From contig NC_046679.1 of NCBI RefSeq assembly GCF_009870125.1, positions 5,580,001-5,644,000 on the forward strand: a stretch of 64,000 nt of DNA, given 5' to 3'. The position numbers and the translations under genes were made by a program. The notes under the pieces were generated by a model that saw nothing but the letters and a program-made list of their open reading frames with translations, was not told the DNA's origin and searched no databases. The number at the start of each line of letters is the position of its first letter. Position 1 is the stretch's first letter. The DNA comes from Drosophila pseudoobscura (lineage: Eukaryota; Arthropoda; Insecta; Diptera; Drosophilidae). Of the stretch, positions 1 to 11,592 are shown in pieces.

Positions 1-692
1 TCGGCTCTGGGCTGCTCTGGCTATCCGTATTCGTATCTATGACGCCATCGCCAGGAGGTGTTCGTACGCCAGCGGCGACGTCGTCGTTATACCAAAAAAA
101 AATAAAAATACTACGCAGTAAAAAAAAAACTCAGACACTTGTCAACAGAGTCCCGCATAACTGTGCGTGTATCAGTGTGTGTGTGCGTTTCGCTCTGTAT
201 TATCAATAACAGAGCGGAGAGGAGAACAGCGAACAGCGAACAGAGTGGAACGAGCAGCGAACAGCTGTTGAGCAAAACAAACGAGAGAGAGAGAGCTAAC
301 ATGTTCGTTCATCCCGACCCTCACATGCCCTTCTGCTTCTACGAAGCGCTGGCCAGGCTAGAGCCGAAGGTCTCTTCGTTGGGCTCTCTTCCAGTCGAGT
401 CAATAAGCAGAGCTCCCACATTCTAGTCTTATGTTATGACAGTATTTTATTGAAAGCAGCGATTTTGGGTTAATTTTCGTACCCACTCCAATAACAAGTG
501 ATCCAGTTTATTCAACGCTGAGTAATTTTAGTGCATGAGGAAATCAAAAGTTTCTTAGATTCCTATACTTCCCAAGTTGCATATGCCATGCGATGTTATT
601 GTAGGGTATGTAGGTTCAAGCGCCGGCCGGTTTTCTGGTCTGCAACGTCACAGAATTTAACAGTTAAAGAGAGAACCGCTTTGTGTGAGTGT

Positions 693-752
693 GTTTGATT
701 CTCTCTCTCTCTCTCTCTCTCGCTCCCTCTGTGTCTCTCTCTCTCTCTCTTC
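693..752. repeat. (CT)n microsatellite
   Basis: An interrupted run of CT dinucleotides. Similar CA runs lie near 1058 and 1495, and a GA run near 1815. Confidence 0.9.
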
Positions 753-3189
753 GTAAGGCTCACAGCTGTTAATGCTTTGAAATTCATTCGATTTTGTTTA
801 CATCGCTTGGGATACCATGCTGTTGTTGTTGATTTTCGTATTCTTGGTATTTTTGGGGGCCGCACTGCTGCTGCTGCTGCTGCCCCTTGTTGCCATGTTG
901 CACGAGTATATGCTGTGTAGTATGCTGGCTGTTATGCGGCGTTGTTGTTGCCTTTGGAATGACCTCTGTAGGCATACATTCCCAGCCATGTTGCTGTTAG
1001 GGGGGGAGGGGGCTTTTCCATTTCGCTGGGGGGCGGGGGGCGTACATAAACTCGCACACACACACACACACTCCTGCAACTTCAATCAACTTCCATCAAC
1101 CAACATCCAGTCCATAGATTTGCGTAGTTGTTATTGTTGCCAGTTTTCCCCCTTATCTGATTTCGAGTTTCGGGGTGGATTTGAGGGATTTGATTTTCAT
1201 ACCGCCAGCATTTTGAGACGTCATTTTCGGAAAATTCGCTGCGTATTTTCTTTGATCTTGGATGGGGGGGGTCAATCTTCCAACAAAAGTACAGTAAAAC
1301 CGGAAAACTCGGACACCGAATGCGATAAAGAAACTTAATCCGAAAGGAGGGAAATGCAAGAGCATGATGTCCTTTGCCAAGAAGTAACGAAACCAACATT
1401 AAAGTATCTTTATCTCGAGGCAAACGCGTTGAAGTGGCCAAAAAACAAAAGTGCTGATAATGCTTCAAGGAAAACCTATAGGAAACCTGTAGGGGCACAC
1501 ACACACAAATCCGCGCACGCACGCAGAATGGCGGCCAAGTGCAAAGATGAACTATCTGACAAATTCAATTAATCATTTCTCTAGTGAAAATTCCAAAGCA
1601 GCAACAACAACAACTGGAATCAACAGAGCGTTGCCAGTGCTACAACAAATACGCAGTTACGAAAAGCAGCATCGCATCGCATCGCTCAAGTGAATGTGAA
1701 TACGAATACGAATGTAAATGTGAATGCAATCCGTGAATCCGTGAGGTTACAAAACGAGCGAAAGAAACGCAAAAGGCAAAACCAAAACAAAGCAGCATCG
1801 GCATTAGATGGAAAAAGAGAGAGAGAGAGGGAGACACCAGAAGGCAATGCACAGATACAGATACAGATACAGGAAAGCAAATGCTCACACACAGATACAC
1901 ATACACATTACCCAAACTGGAAAATAGGTCAACCACTCGAGAGCGCAAGAGAGTCGCTTGCATAGCAAAGAGAATTTCAAGAGAGAGACAGAGAGAGAGA
2001 GATAAGAGATGTAAACTAACGTTGTAACATAACAGCGTGTAAGAGAGCACGCGTACTGGGAAAAATTAGAACGGGAACGGCTCTGTTAGTCAACAGCGGC
2101 CTCAATTTTGCGTTACAGATGGGATTGGACTGGAAGGTGGGTGGGTGGGGGCCGGGTTGGTTTATGGTATCCATTGGCATCCAACAATGTTCTGAACAGC
2201 CGAGCAGCTGTTGCACTCTCTCTCTCTGTCTCTCTATCTCTGTACTTTACCGTACCGTACCGTACGCCCTTCGCCCTTCAGCCCTCAAGAGCTGGTAATT
2301 TTATTGGAATTTTATGAAAATTAAACCGGATTTTTGGGATTTCTTTGTAAAGTCGTAATGAGACACAGCATCTTATTATTATATCTCCGCTGCATTTCAG
2401 CGCTGTCCGCGTTGTATTTGGTTGGGCGCCGTCGCTTTTATTTCGTTTCGTATTCTCTCCTTTATCATTAATGTATGCCTATAGTAGAGATCTGTATGTG
2501 TATGTGTGTGCTGTGATTGGATTGCCTTCGAAACCGGATTTCGAAAATATGTATGTCATTCCGTTCCATTCAATTACGCTTTTGCCTAGGCATGGGTATG
2601 GGCATGGGCATGGGCATAGGTATAGGTCCCACAATGGACGGTCTTTGTTGAAAAGAAATCAGCTTGAAATTGCCCCAATCGGTTGAAGATGACGTAGAGA
2701 AAGTGCAAGTCTCATGCAAAATCAAATGCTCGTACTGGGCGATCAAAAATTATCGATATATCGCCCATAATCCATACAGGATCTCGAAGATTCTTCTCAC
2801 TTGGCATTGGCGTAACTCTTTCGAATTTCCTTCCTTTATGACGTAATCATCCCCCATTTGAGCTAAGGCTGTGAGCACTAATTAGAATCGCCTGTCTTCA
2901 CTCCACGATGTCCAGGGCAGCACCTGTCAAGCTGGGCAAATTTGCCAGCATGACGGGGCACTTGACGAACGTGGCCATGGACATGAGCCTGGACATGGAT
3001 GTTGATGTGGACATGCCACCGACACTGCGTCGAGATGTCTATCAAAAGCTGTCAGTTTCCAAACAAACAAACAAACCAACCAACACACAACGAACAGAAC
3101 GGAACATAAAACGCAAATCGCAGATGGCGGAAAATGAAAATCGCCCTTGACTGCCACTCCATACACATACATAAGTACGAGTAAATCTT

Positions 3190-3280
3190 TGACTCCGACT
3201 CGAACTCCACCATTAACTCCTACGCCCACTCCCACACCCACTCCTACTCCCACTGCCACTCCCACTCCCTCTCGTACTCC
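3190..3280. repeat. Imperfect ACTCCC/ACTCCT minisatellite
   Basis: Degenerate six-base units (act ccc, act cct, act cga) are repeated about fifteen times. They create spurious GVGVGV-type open frames on the minus strand. Confidence 0.8.
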
Positions 3281-5159
3281 ATGACATTCGAAGTTGCGTG
3301 TTTGGATCATTAGAATGTTTACCTGTTCGCTGTTAGTGTATCTTCTGTTTGACATCCAGCAAGTCGTGTAGGGATATGGAAAATCAAGTTACCAACGGCC
3401 AACAGGGTCGTCGTCTTGTGTGATTGATGTGAACATGTCAGCACAGACATGGACGTGTGGATGTGGCTGTGGATGGGGAGGCTTTGTCAGCAGGAAGCAT
3501 AAATTGTAGACAAAGATGATCACCGATGTAAGATACACCGATCATGCTGCTATTACAAGACTCACAATCAGTTGCAGATACAAATTTATGTCATGTGCAG
3601 TCTGGACATGTGACTGACAAAAAAACAAACCATGTCGAGAGTCAGAGTTTTGACAACCGGTTCCACCTCCAGCCTCCATGGCTGGGGTCAAGCGGATAGC
3701 GGACAGCGGGCAATGGACAACGGACAACGGACAATATTCACCTGACAGCAACTTTCCTTGGACGGCTGATTTCACCAATGGACGATTCAATTCCATGCTC
3801 AGCTTGGGAGCTGGAGTGGCGGGACTGAGACTGAGGCTCGGACGGAGACTGGAACCTGGCACTGGCACTGGGACTGCGACTGGGACTGGGGATTGGCGAC
3901 TGTGCGTGCTGTTGACATTGGCTCATAAATTCTGGTGGAAAACAGACAACAGTTTTCATTGTCTTGCTGCTCAGATGCAAGACGTTTGTTTGAACAATAC
4001 ACAAATATGGGCACTAGACAAACATCGATACGCAGTAATAGACAAATAGATGTTTCGTTGCCACTAGGGGAAGGGGATACTCCGTAGAGGGTAGATAGCA
4101 GAGGGGGGAGAGCTGCTGCCAGCTGTCAGAGTCGAACTGTTGACATCCCAACAATCAAACAACCCCCCGATTGAAGACTTTCTTTACCCCGAAATCGGGC
4201 CAAGCCTCGGCAGCCTTGGCAACTTTGCAACTCTGCAGCTTTTGGGGGCAACAAATGGGTCAACCGGCGACGAACGTCACTTGCTGACCTACTTTGGCAT
4301 GGAAAACTGTGTCAGGGATGTTTTAGCAGGCAGGCCCAGAGCCAGTAAAGTCTTGATACACACAATCGAATTTTATCAACTAAGTACAGTTCACTATACT
4401 ACGCAGAACTCATTCATTTGTATTCTCTTTACATTGAATACCGAATTAAATGGGCAAATGCCCATTCCTCTGTCTTAAAATAAAGAAAAAATGAAATGTT
4501 AGTGATGGTTTTGAAGCAGTAATCGAGACTAGATGGCCCAAAAAACACAGCACATATTTTTGCTTTCATCTGGCAGCCGCTCAACATCAAGGACAAGGAT
4601 TTGCCAAGGGCAAACGAGAAACAACAGCAACAACCACTACAAAGACGGAGTACATAGGTTGACCTACTTTTGTTGTTCCTTCTGTGGCATGTCAGGGCTA
4701 AATAAATACTATAGTTGGCCGATAGAAAATCTTTCCTTTCCATAAGTTGAAAAATTTAATTATTTAAAAAACAATTTTTTCAACAAAAAAACAATGGTCA
4801 AAATTGTCACATTTCAAAATTTTACATTGAGTTAACATTTACATTAACATTAACTTTAACATTGTTGTGAAACAATGTTGCGTATTTTGCGATTTCGGCG
4901 TGTACAAATGTTGCGTAGAGAATGTTGCGAAGATGTTGCAAAATTCTTACGAAGAATTTGGGGGGCCCGCCTGGAAGTAGGCAATCATTTTGTACTTACC
5001 TAAAACTAGTCAAGTTTTGCATGTTGTAGGAAATAAGAAGAAAATGGTATAAGATTCACTCCCAGCCAAGTTTTCTAATTTATTATCCTCTTGTTTCATT
5101 TAGTTTAAATAAAGAAATAGTTCTTTAAATATGCTAAATTTTTATTGTGTGTTTGTCGT

Positions 5160-5301
5160 AGCTGCAACAGCTCCATCAGCGCGGCCCGGCAGAAACAGCA
5201 GCCGAAAGTTGAGATCAAACTCAAGAGCGTCAAAGCTAACCAGAGCGCAAGCTTTAGCGGGGAGAGATTACAAAACAGGCAAAAGCAGAAAAACAAACAA
5301 T
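5160..5301 (+). other. Possible orphan terminal coding exon
   Basis: After an acceptor-like stretch (tgtgtttgtcgtag) there is a compositionally distinct, GC-richer segment. In one frame it encodes about 47 residues rich in Lys, Gln and Ser (it includes QQPKVEIKLKSVKANQSASF) and ends at a TGA at 5299-5301. I found no upstream exon to splice to it. It also lies where the 3' UTR of the minus-strand LRR gene would run, since an AATAAA on the minus strand lies near 5140. It may be that UTR, a decayed exon or chance. Confidence 0.2.
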
Positions 5302-5509
5302 GATGCTTGATGACATTTAGTTTAGGACAATTCTGCGCCGTTCTGCTCCGTGTATAGCAAGGATATCAGAGGCATATCAAAAGATCTGACGATTGCTTAG
5401 GTTAATACATATTGATGATACATGATGATCAACAGCTATCCAATTTTGACATGTAAGCACGTTGCTCTCAAAACCACACCGACGTGGCTTCCTTCTCAAA
5501 TTAGCACAG

Positions 5510-6290
5510 CTAGTCGCAGTTAACGTTGAAACTACGGCACCCCAAAATAACGACAGCCACAACAATTGTTGAAGTACCTATCACCAAGAATATACACAAC
5601 TTCCAAGAACCAAGAAGTGGTTCATTTTCGATAATTTGATCTCGGCACTGCGTTGGTTGGGGCTGTGGAACTTCCGAGTCGCCAAATATGCAATCCAGAC
5701 TAACATTCCTTTCCTAAAATGAAATACACATTTCGATTTAGGTGACAATATCTATTTTCGCATATTCTACATACCGTTTCATGGATCCTCTTCACAATCG
5801 GAGAGCGGCAGCTGCACCTGATTGGGTTTCCTTTTACTATTGCCTGAGTGTTAACAAGGCCAATTATGCTGTGAATATCGGTCAGATTGTTGTGGCTCAC
5901 ATCAACCAGATCTATTTTTGCAACAGATCTGGGCAGGTCAGTAAGCTTGTTTCCGCTAAGGTCTATGCTTATCAGGCCTAGCATTGATCCGAAGCTCCAG
6001 CTGGAGAGTCTTTCAATCTTGTTATTGGACAAATCGAGGTGCATTACGTTCTCAAACCCTGTTTCATTCAGGGATGATGGGACTTCTTGCAAGCCATTTC
6101 CTGAGAGATTCAGGGCATTTGGCCTCCACGCTGCCAAACATTCAAAGTCCACACTTGGCTGATCTGAGCAATCAGCAGTCACGTAACCATCGATGACTTG
6201 AATCGAGCACCCACATCGAGCAGGCCATTGAAGGTCTTTTGCTTCCTCAGCATCCAGCAAAATAATGAACAATAAAAGTATTATTTTCAT
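5510..6290 (-). CDS. Small single-pass leucine-rich-repeat membrane protein
   Basis: Two exons (6290-5775 and 5713-5510) are joined across a 61-bp intron (GTATGT...TTTTAG) to give 239 residues. An N-terminal signal peptide (MKIILLLFIILL) is followed by an LRRNT-like segment with Cys pairs (RCGCS...ADCSD). About four leucine-rich repeats come next (LDLSNNKIERL, IDLSGNKLTDL, VDVSHNNLTDI), then an LRRCT cap with CSC and later Cys residues. A hydrophobic helix near residues 208-231 (WKLCIFLVIGTSTIVVAVVIL) precedes a short tail of about ten residues. Without splicing, the frame would stop inside the LRRCT at residue 196, without the membrane anchor. The plan is that of a type I surface LRR protein with almost no cytoplasmic domain, resembling glycoprotein Ib-beta/IX. 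I do not recognise the specific fly gene, and its ligand is unknown. A TATA box lies 63-72 bp upstream of the ATG. Confidence 0.85.
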
Positions 6291-6352
6291 CCTAAAGGGA
6301 AAAAACGAAGGAGATGCAATAGCCAGTGAAAACCAATGTTACCAGTTCCCTA

Positions 6353-6362
6353 AATTTATAGT
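6353..6362 (-). promoter_or_regulatory. TATA box of the LRR gene
   Basis: The minus strand reads ACTATAAATTTAGGG. A TTTTCACTG initiator-like site follows about 30 bp downstream (near 6328), which would leave a 5' UTR of about 40 nt before the ATG at 6290. Related sequence recurs near 6720-6770 and 11800-11860. Confidence 0.6.
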
Positions 6363-6515
6363 ATTGACTTATAGCTCGTTATCAATCGAATAATCTTATC
6401 GAGTAAAGTCATTATTAGTTATTAGTTAAAGGTTATTCCCAAGAAACAGTCGTGAAAGTGCGCTACGGAGCTAAACTCTCTTGAAACCCGTGTATAGCTA
6501 GATCGGACAAGAAAT

Positions 6516-6770
6516 TTATAAAACATATTGGCAGTGCATACGAGATATGCAAATGATTGACTTTACATACATAAATAGTGATTCTTGCAAACGTACCTGA
6601 ACAGACCATTCTAGAGATCTGTCAAGGAATATATACATAAATAGTTCCACAATGGAGTTACCTTTGCAGCGGTTATGTAATATGTAAGAGAAAAAACAAA
6701 GAAAGTGCAAAAACCAGTATAAACCAGTATATATAAACCAGTGTATAGTATTGATAGCTTGTTATGAAAT
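6516..6770 (-). repeat. Duplicated LRR-promoter-like block, copy 2
   Basis: On the minus strand this block has TATA-like sequence, then CACTGGTTT...GCACTTTCTTTGTTTTTTCTC. This resembles the LRR gene's own leader (CACTGG...CTCCTTCGTTTTTTCCC) before its ATG. Past that point the sequence no longer encodes the LRR protein. About 200 bp are nearly identical to 11593-11815. It looks like a paralogous promoter or first-exon region whose coding part has been lost. Confidence 0.5.
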
Positions 6771-6786
6771 CTAATGTAATCTTTTA

Positions 6787-7075
6787 CACACTTTTACACT
6801 GATCGCAGATCAGTTAGATGTCTTCTTATATGGATCATCGGACACAGGGACATCCATTGGAATGATGCCGCCAACGAACTAGCCAGTTCTTCTGCCACTG
6901 CCCGGCCCGCTCACGGACATTTTGGGAAATTTATGCCTACCACGGATTAGGCAGAGAGCGGCAACTCAAAGGACCTTTAACAGGTCCAAGTGAAACGGTG
7001 GAGACTCGCCCCCTCTCCCCAGACACCGCCACAACCTATCCCAAACTAGATAGACTTCAATTCTGTTATAGCAAG
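6787..7075 (+). mobile_element. Non-LTR retrotransposon fragment (RNase H end)
   Basis: The fragment is near-identical to part of 12830-13230. One frame encodes MDHRTQ-type nonsense, but an adjacent frame reads WIIGHRDIHWNDAANELA. This fits the (W)xxGHxGxxGNExADxLA end of the RNase H domain in non-LTR retrotransposons. It is followed by CPARSRTFWEIYAYHGLG, similar to the C-terminal Cys-His tail of LOA/R1-clade elements. About 97 bp present in the other copy are missing between these parts. Clade assignment is from memory and tentative. Confidence 0.55.
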
Positions 7076-7189
7076 GTAAGAATTTATCGATGTTATCCAC
7101 CCTGTAAGTTGTATTGCATAACCGATATCTGAAAAGGTATTATGCTATGCTATGTTTTTATACATGATACAGATTTTGCACTCTAGAAG

Positions 7190-7290
7190 ATATAGTCATA
7201 CTAGGCGCTGAAGGGGACGGACAGACGGACGGACGGACGGACAGACGGACAGACAGACAGACAGACACGGACAGACATCCTTCACTTCAT
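7190..7290 (-). repeat. Partial dispersed repeat with (GACR)n tract
   Basis: The block contains 'ctaggcgctgaaggggacggac' followed by a run of GACG/GACA units. The same junction occurs in the full copies at 10211-11334 and 13629-14412. It abuts the dead Tc1-like transposase. Confidence 0.7.
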
Positions 7291-7312
7291 TTCCGATGTG
7301 AACAAAAAAAAA

Positions 7313-7991
7313 AGATTGGAGTTCGCAAAACTTCACTTAAATAAGCCAGTTATGAGTTAGTTATGAGTCTAAATATAATATATTCCGACATGATGGACCA
7401 TCCAAAGTATGGAGAAACGATAATCAAGCCATGAAAGAGAAAGACCTCATCCCAAAAGTGAAGCATGGCGGTGGAAATGTAATGGTTTGGGGGTGTATAG
7501 CAGCAGCTGGACCTGGGCAAATGGTGTTTATTGAGACCAAGATGGACAAACACATCTACAAGAAAATTTTGACTGACAATTCAATGGCGAGTGTCGAAAA
7601 ATTGGGTCTTAAAGCGATGAATTTCTTGTTTCAATAAGACAATGACCCCAAAAATACCACGTTTTTGGTCCAAGAATGGCTGTTGTATCAGTGCAAGCAG
7701 TTAAAAATGCCGCCGCAGTCACCAGATCTGAACGCCATAGAGCATGTTTGGGATTTGCTAGAAATAAAAATTAGGAAACATAAAATTTCCTCCAAGAAAA
7801 TCCTTAAAACGGCTCTGATGACGGAATTGGAGAAAATTGATCCAAATGAAACCAATAATTTGGTAAAAAGTATGCCCCGACGTCTAAAAGCTGTTATTGA
7901 AGCTAAGGGCGGCCCCACCAAATATAAAAATTGGGGACTGCCGCTTATAAACTGTGAGCCGACAACAAAAATGTACAAAATTTTTTCTTAA
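7313..7991 (+). pseudogene. Defective Tc1-like (DD34E) transposase
   Basis: This is a conceptual relic. RLEFAKLHLNKPV matches the run-up to the first catalytic Asp of Tc1 transposases. A short deletion with stops follows, then YESKYNIFRHDGP, where Tyr stands in place of the expected first catalytic Asp (usual form DESK). GGGNVMVWGC follows. At 7635-7637 an in-frame TAA replaces a codon in the FQQDNDPK block, whose Asp is intact. SPDLNAIEHVWD supplies the Glu, and GGPTKY ends the frame. The first half (DNA-binding domain) is missing and the 5' edge abuts a GACR microsatellite. It cannot encode an active enzyme. Confidence 0.85.
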
Positions 7992-8279
7992 TGATAACTG
8001 GTCCTAACATGAATGTATTGCACTTATTTTTTCACCTTTGGCCTGTGATCAGCACTGAAGAAGTCTTGAAAATCTGAATTTTTCTTATAACTTGTTAAAT
8101 TTGTTTATTATTTACGTGTTGGTGATGGTTGAATAGCCATCGATGGGTTTTTGATATCGTTTGAAATAAAATAAATCGATGTGATTCCAGGGATTCCAAA
8201 GCTCTCGAAGTATCGAGATATATATCGATCGATATAGTGGAAGCGATATATATTCCTTTCATATAGAATATAATAGGAT

Positions 8280-9404
8280 ATACACTCCCCGACACTTGAA
8301 TACGACATACTAAATTGTACACTTTAGGCACCAATATTTTCGGGCACAAACCAAAGAAAACGGTGAATTTGAATTTTCCTCAAATCTCTATTCAATTTAG
8401 CATAAATTAAAAAAAAAATAATAGCAATATTCATCAAAGTAGATTGAGGAAAAAAATTTAATTGACATAACTCAAATTTCCGCTCCTAAAAAATGCGACA
8501 CTTGAATACGACATTCACATTGAAAAATTTTTTATATTGGATGTGGTCGCGACCGGATATTGAATAAATTCTCAAAAATCAATTAGGGTGTCCTTATTAC
8601 GAGAAAAAAATTTGGGTTATGGTAAGTCCTTTTCAAAGGACGAAAACTCCACAATAAAAGCCTCGAAGGAAGTAGGTCCATCAATAATGAAAATAAGTGA
8701 TGAAATTGGTAAAACTAGGTGTGTTCTGAGTGATTTCATAAAGAACGGGTCAAATTATGGCAAAAACATAAAAACCCGAACCAAAATTGCTACTTCCGAG
8801 ACCTCTATGAGATCACGACTAAAACTCGATTTAAAAATCTAAAACTGTACTTTAAGCTAGTGCTAAAATAATAAAACATGTTTTTTCGAAGACTCCACAC
8901 CATAAGGGAGCACCATAAGGTAGCAATTTTGGTTCGGGTTTTTATGTTTTTGCCATAATTTGACTCGTTCTTTATGAAATCACTCAGAACACACCTAGTT
9001 TTACCAATTTCATCACTTATTTTCATTATTGATGGACCTACTTCCTTCGAGGCTTTTATTGTGGAGTTTTCGTCCTTTGAAAAGGACTTACCATAACCCA
9101 CATTTTTTTCTCGTAATAAGGACACCCTAATTGATTTTTGAGAATTTATTCAATGTCCGATCGCGACCACATCCAAAATAAAAAATTTTTCAATGTGAAT
9201 GTGGTATTCAAGTGTCGCATTTTTTGGGAGCGGAAATTTGAGTTGTGTCAATTAAATTTTTTTCCTCAATCTACTTTGATGAATATTGCTATTATTTTTT
9301 TTTATAATTTATGCTAAATTTTTCTTTGTCTTGTGCCCGAAAATATTGGTGCCTAAAGTGTACAATTTAGTATGTCGTATTGAAGTGTCGGGGAGTGTAC
9401 ATAT
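8280..9404. mobile_element. Foldback element built from Tc1-like ends
   Basis: Two arms of about 480-510 bp (about 8282-8793 and 8920-9402) are inverted copies separated by a loop of about 125 bp. The outer ends read cactccccgacacttgaata, with TA-containing flanks as expected for a Tc1/mariner target site. Within each arm the motif gacacttgaatacgaca recurs about 210 bp inside (8497 on the left). This resembles the inner and outer transposase-binding sites (IR/DR) of Tc1-like elements. Each arm also carries the start of a transposase-like frame (MSLLREKN...GKSFSKDENSTIKASKEVG) corresponding to the N-terminal helix-turn-helix; this is present on both strands and truncated after about 70 residues. 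The left arm has an extra segment of about 33 bp. The element is non-autonomous. Confidence 0.85.
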
Positions 9405-9746
9405 GAAGCTTTGCTATACCGTCTCCAACAGAATGATGTGTTTCTGAGAGTATAGTATTTGTCGTAACGATAGAGTGAGAAGTAAGGGTTGTCGCCTCTC
9501 AAAGAATTTATTATAAAAAAAAGATCTACGGATTAATTCTACGGAGATTTTTCCCTAATAGCAGTTCTTTTCAATATTAAGACGAACGTTTTTATATTAA
9601 TTAATTTTGAGATTTTTACTTGGCCCAAGATGGGGTTCAGTCGTGTATGGACTTTCCTTATCAGAGTCCCGCCAGAGTCCCAAACAGATTAGCTTAAGTA
9701 GAATTGCGGGATTTATTAATTCTACTGACTTATCAGTTGTTGTTGA

Positions 9747-9750
<4 letters not shown>

Positions 9751-9786
<36 letters not shown>
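9751..9786. repeat. (TA)n microsatellite
   Basis: About 17 uninterrupted TA dinucleotides follow 'gaacatacata'. Confidence 0.95.
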
Positions 9787-9790
<4 letters not shown>

Positions 9791-10210
9791 AATAAGTCAG
9801 AGTAAATGGTGATTAAGACAGTATGTAATTGACTTTTGAAACAACATGACCACATTGCTGAACACTTGAAGGAATGTGATTTAAGGAAAGACAGAGGACA
9901 TTGTCCATTGTGAGCATCACAAATTGAAAACTACATTGTTTCGCTCTCTCTCTTTCCCAGAAATTTGTTGGATTCTGGGGTTTTCTTGGCTCGCAGTAAG
10001 ATTCGTACTTATATAAAACGCTCAACATTTTTCAAATCGCTCTCATAGCAATTCTCTTAAGATAGCCCAGCAGCATAATTAACTAAATGTGTACATTTGT
10101 ATGTACTTACTTTTGTAAGCAAGGAAAATTAGTCTTGTGCCAAAACGTATAATTTTGTATTGATACATATTTGTGAATACTTTAGTAGCTTTTAGATATA
10201 CTGAAGTAGA

Positions 10211-11334
10211 ATTTTTATACCCGATACTCAAAATGAGTATTGGGGTATATTAGATTTGTGATAAAAGTGGATGTGTGTAACGTCCAGAAGGAATCGTTTC
10301 CGACCTCATAAAGTATATATATTCTTGATCAGCATCAATAGCCGAGTCGATTGAGCCATGTCTGTCTGTCCGTCTGTCCGTCCGTCCGTCTGTCCGTCTG
10401 TCCGTCCCCTTCAGCGCCTAATGCTCAAAGACTATAAGAGCTAGAGCAACGATGTTTTGGATCCAGACTTCTGTGATATGTCACTGCTACAAAAATATTT
10501 CAAAACTTTGCCCCGCCCACCTCCGCCCCCACAAAGGGCGAAAATCTGTGGCATCCACAATTTTAAAGATACAAGAAAACCAAAAACGCAGAATCGTAGA
10601 GAATGACCATATCTTTTAGACTGCAGAATCTGAATTGGATCGTATTATTATTATAGCCAGCATCAAGAAAACAATTTCATTTTTTCTCGCCCTGTCTCTC
10701 TCTAACACACACGTGGCATAGGCGGCTTTGCTTAGAGTAAAACATTAGTGCCTAGATCTCAGAGACTATAAAAGCTAGAGCAACCAAATTTGGTATCCAC
10801 ACTCCTAATATATCGGACCGAGACGAGTTTGTTTCAAAATTTCGCCACACCCCCTTCCGCCCCCGCAAAGGATGCAAATCTGGGGATATTCACAAATCTC
10901 AGAGACTATTAAGGCTAGAGTAACCAAATTTGGTATCCGCACTTCTGTTAGATCTCACTATAAAACGTATATCTCAAAATTTCGCCACACCCCCTTCCGC
11001 CCCCACAAAGGACGAAAATCTGTTGCATCCACAATATTGCAGATTCGAGAAAACTAAAAACGCAGAATCATAGATAGCGACCATATCTATCAGATTGCTG
11101 AATCTGGATCAGATCAGATAATTTTTATAGCGAAAGGAAACAAATCAATTTGCAGTGGCTACGCAGCGCGTTACGTCACGCTCAGACTGATTTTCTGTCT
11201 CTCTCGCACGCACTCTTTGTCGTGTCGTTTAATATTAGCGGCGTCTGCCGGAGGAGAGCCATACTGACTTAGTATCGGGTATAACTGTAGAGTTGCGGTG
11301 TCCGCAGCAACTCACAACGTTCCCCCTCGTTTTG
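10211..11334 (+). repeat. Dispersed GTCY-microsatellite repeat, full copy
   Basis: It starts with 'tttttatacccgatactcaa', runs through 'gatcagcatcaatagccgag' into a (GTCY)n tract near 10360-10405, and continues with tandem modules of the type 'actataagagctagagcaac' and 'ccccttccgcccccacaaag'. The modules are repeated about three times. It ends with 'cccgcagcaactcacaacgt' style sequence. The same family is present inverted at 13629-14412 and as scraps at 7190 and 23983. The (GTCY)n core recalls the mini-me/DINE-1 type of dipteran repeat, but the family name is not verified. Confidence 0.75.
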
Positions 11335-11592
11335 TATATAGATTTGTAGAGATTTGTTCCGTCCTTGTTATGTGAGTTCCTATTCCAAAATTTTCTCGGC
11401 TTCGCTATGTTTATCTTAGGCTAACCAGAAGAAAGAAAATTATTACAAAAATCCAGAGAAAAATCCAGAGAATATTCTCAAAATTTTTTTTTTCCTCTCG
11501 GCACTGTGTCATTGTTTCATTGGAGTCATCCAAAACACATTCAAGAGTTACATTCTTTCCCTAGAATTTCAAAATATTACTAAAATATTTGT

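Larger units (their letters stand above)
1..5104. other. Gene-poor, microsatellite-rich DNA
   Basis: I recognise no gene here. Open frames of 60-170 codons exist on both strands, but they run over simple repeats (CT, CA, CAG and ACTCCC tracts) and overlap each other, as low-complexity DNA does. Purine-rich, GAGA-like stretches near 280-300, 1820 and 1980 would suit an untranslated leader or promoter region of a neighbouring gene, but I cannot assign one. The part after about 4740 is AT-rich. Confidence 0.5.

Noticed and set aside
817..1338. A 173-codon plus-strand open frame
   Set aside because: It begins in a CTG/TTG repeat giving poly-Leu and ends in unrelated sequence. The opposite strand is equally open and no family is recognisable.
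7217..7275. GACR tract as a CRISPR-like or satellite array
   Set aside because: The units are 4 bp with no spacers, and the tract belongs to the dispersed repeat family seen elsewhere in the window.
8588..8842. Plus-strand frame MSLLREKN... as a host gene
   Set aside because: The same frame occurs inverted at 8805-9125 within the arms of a foldback element, so it is the truncated start of a transposase.
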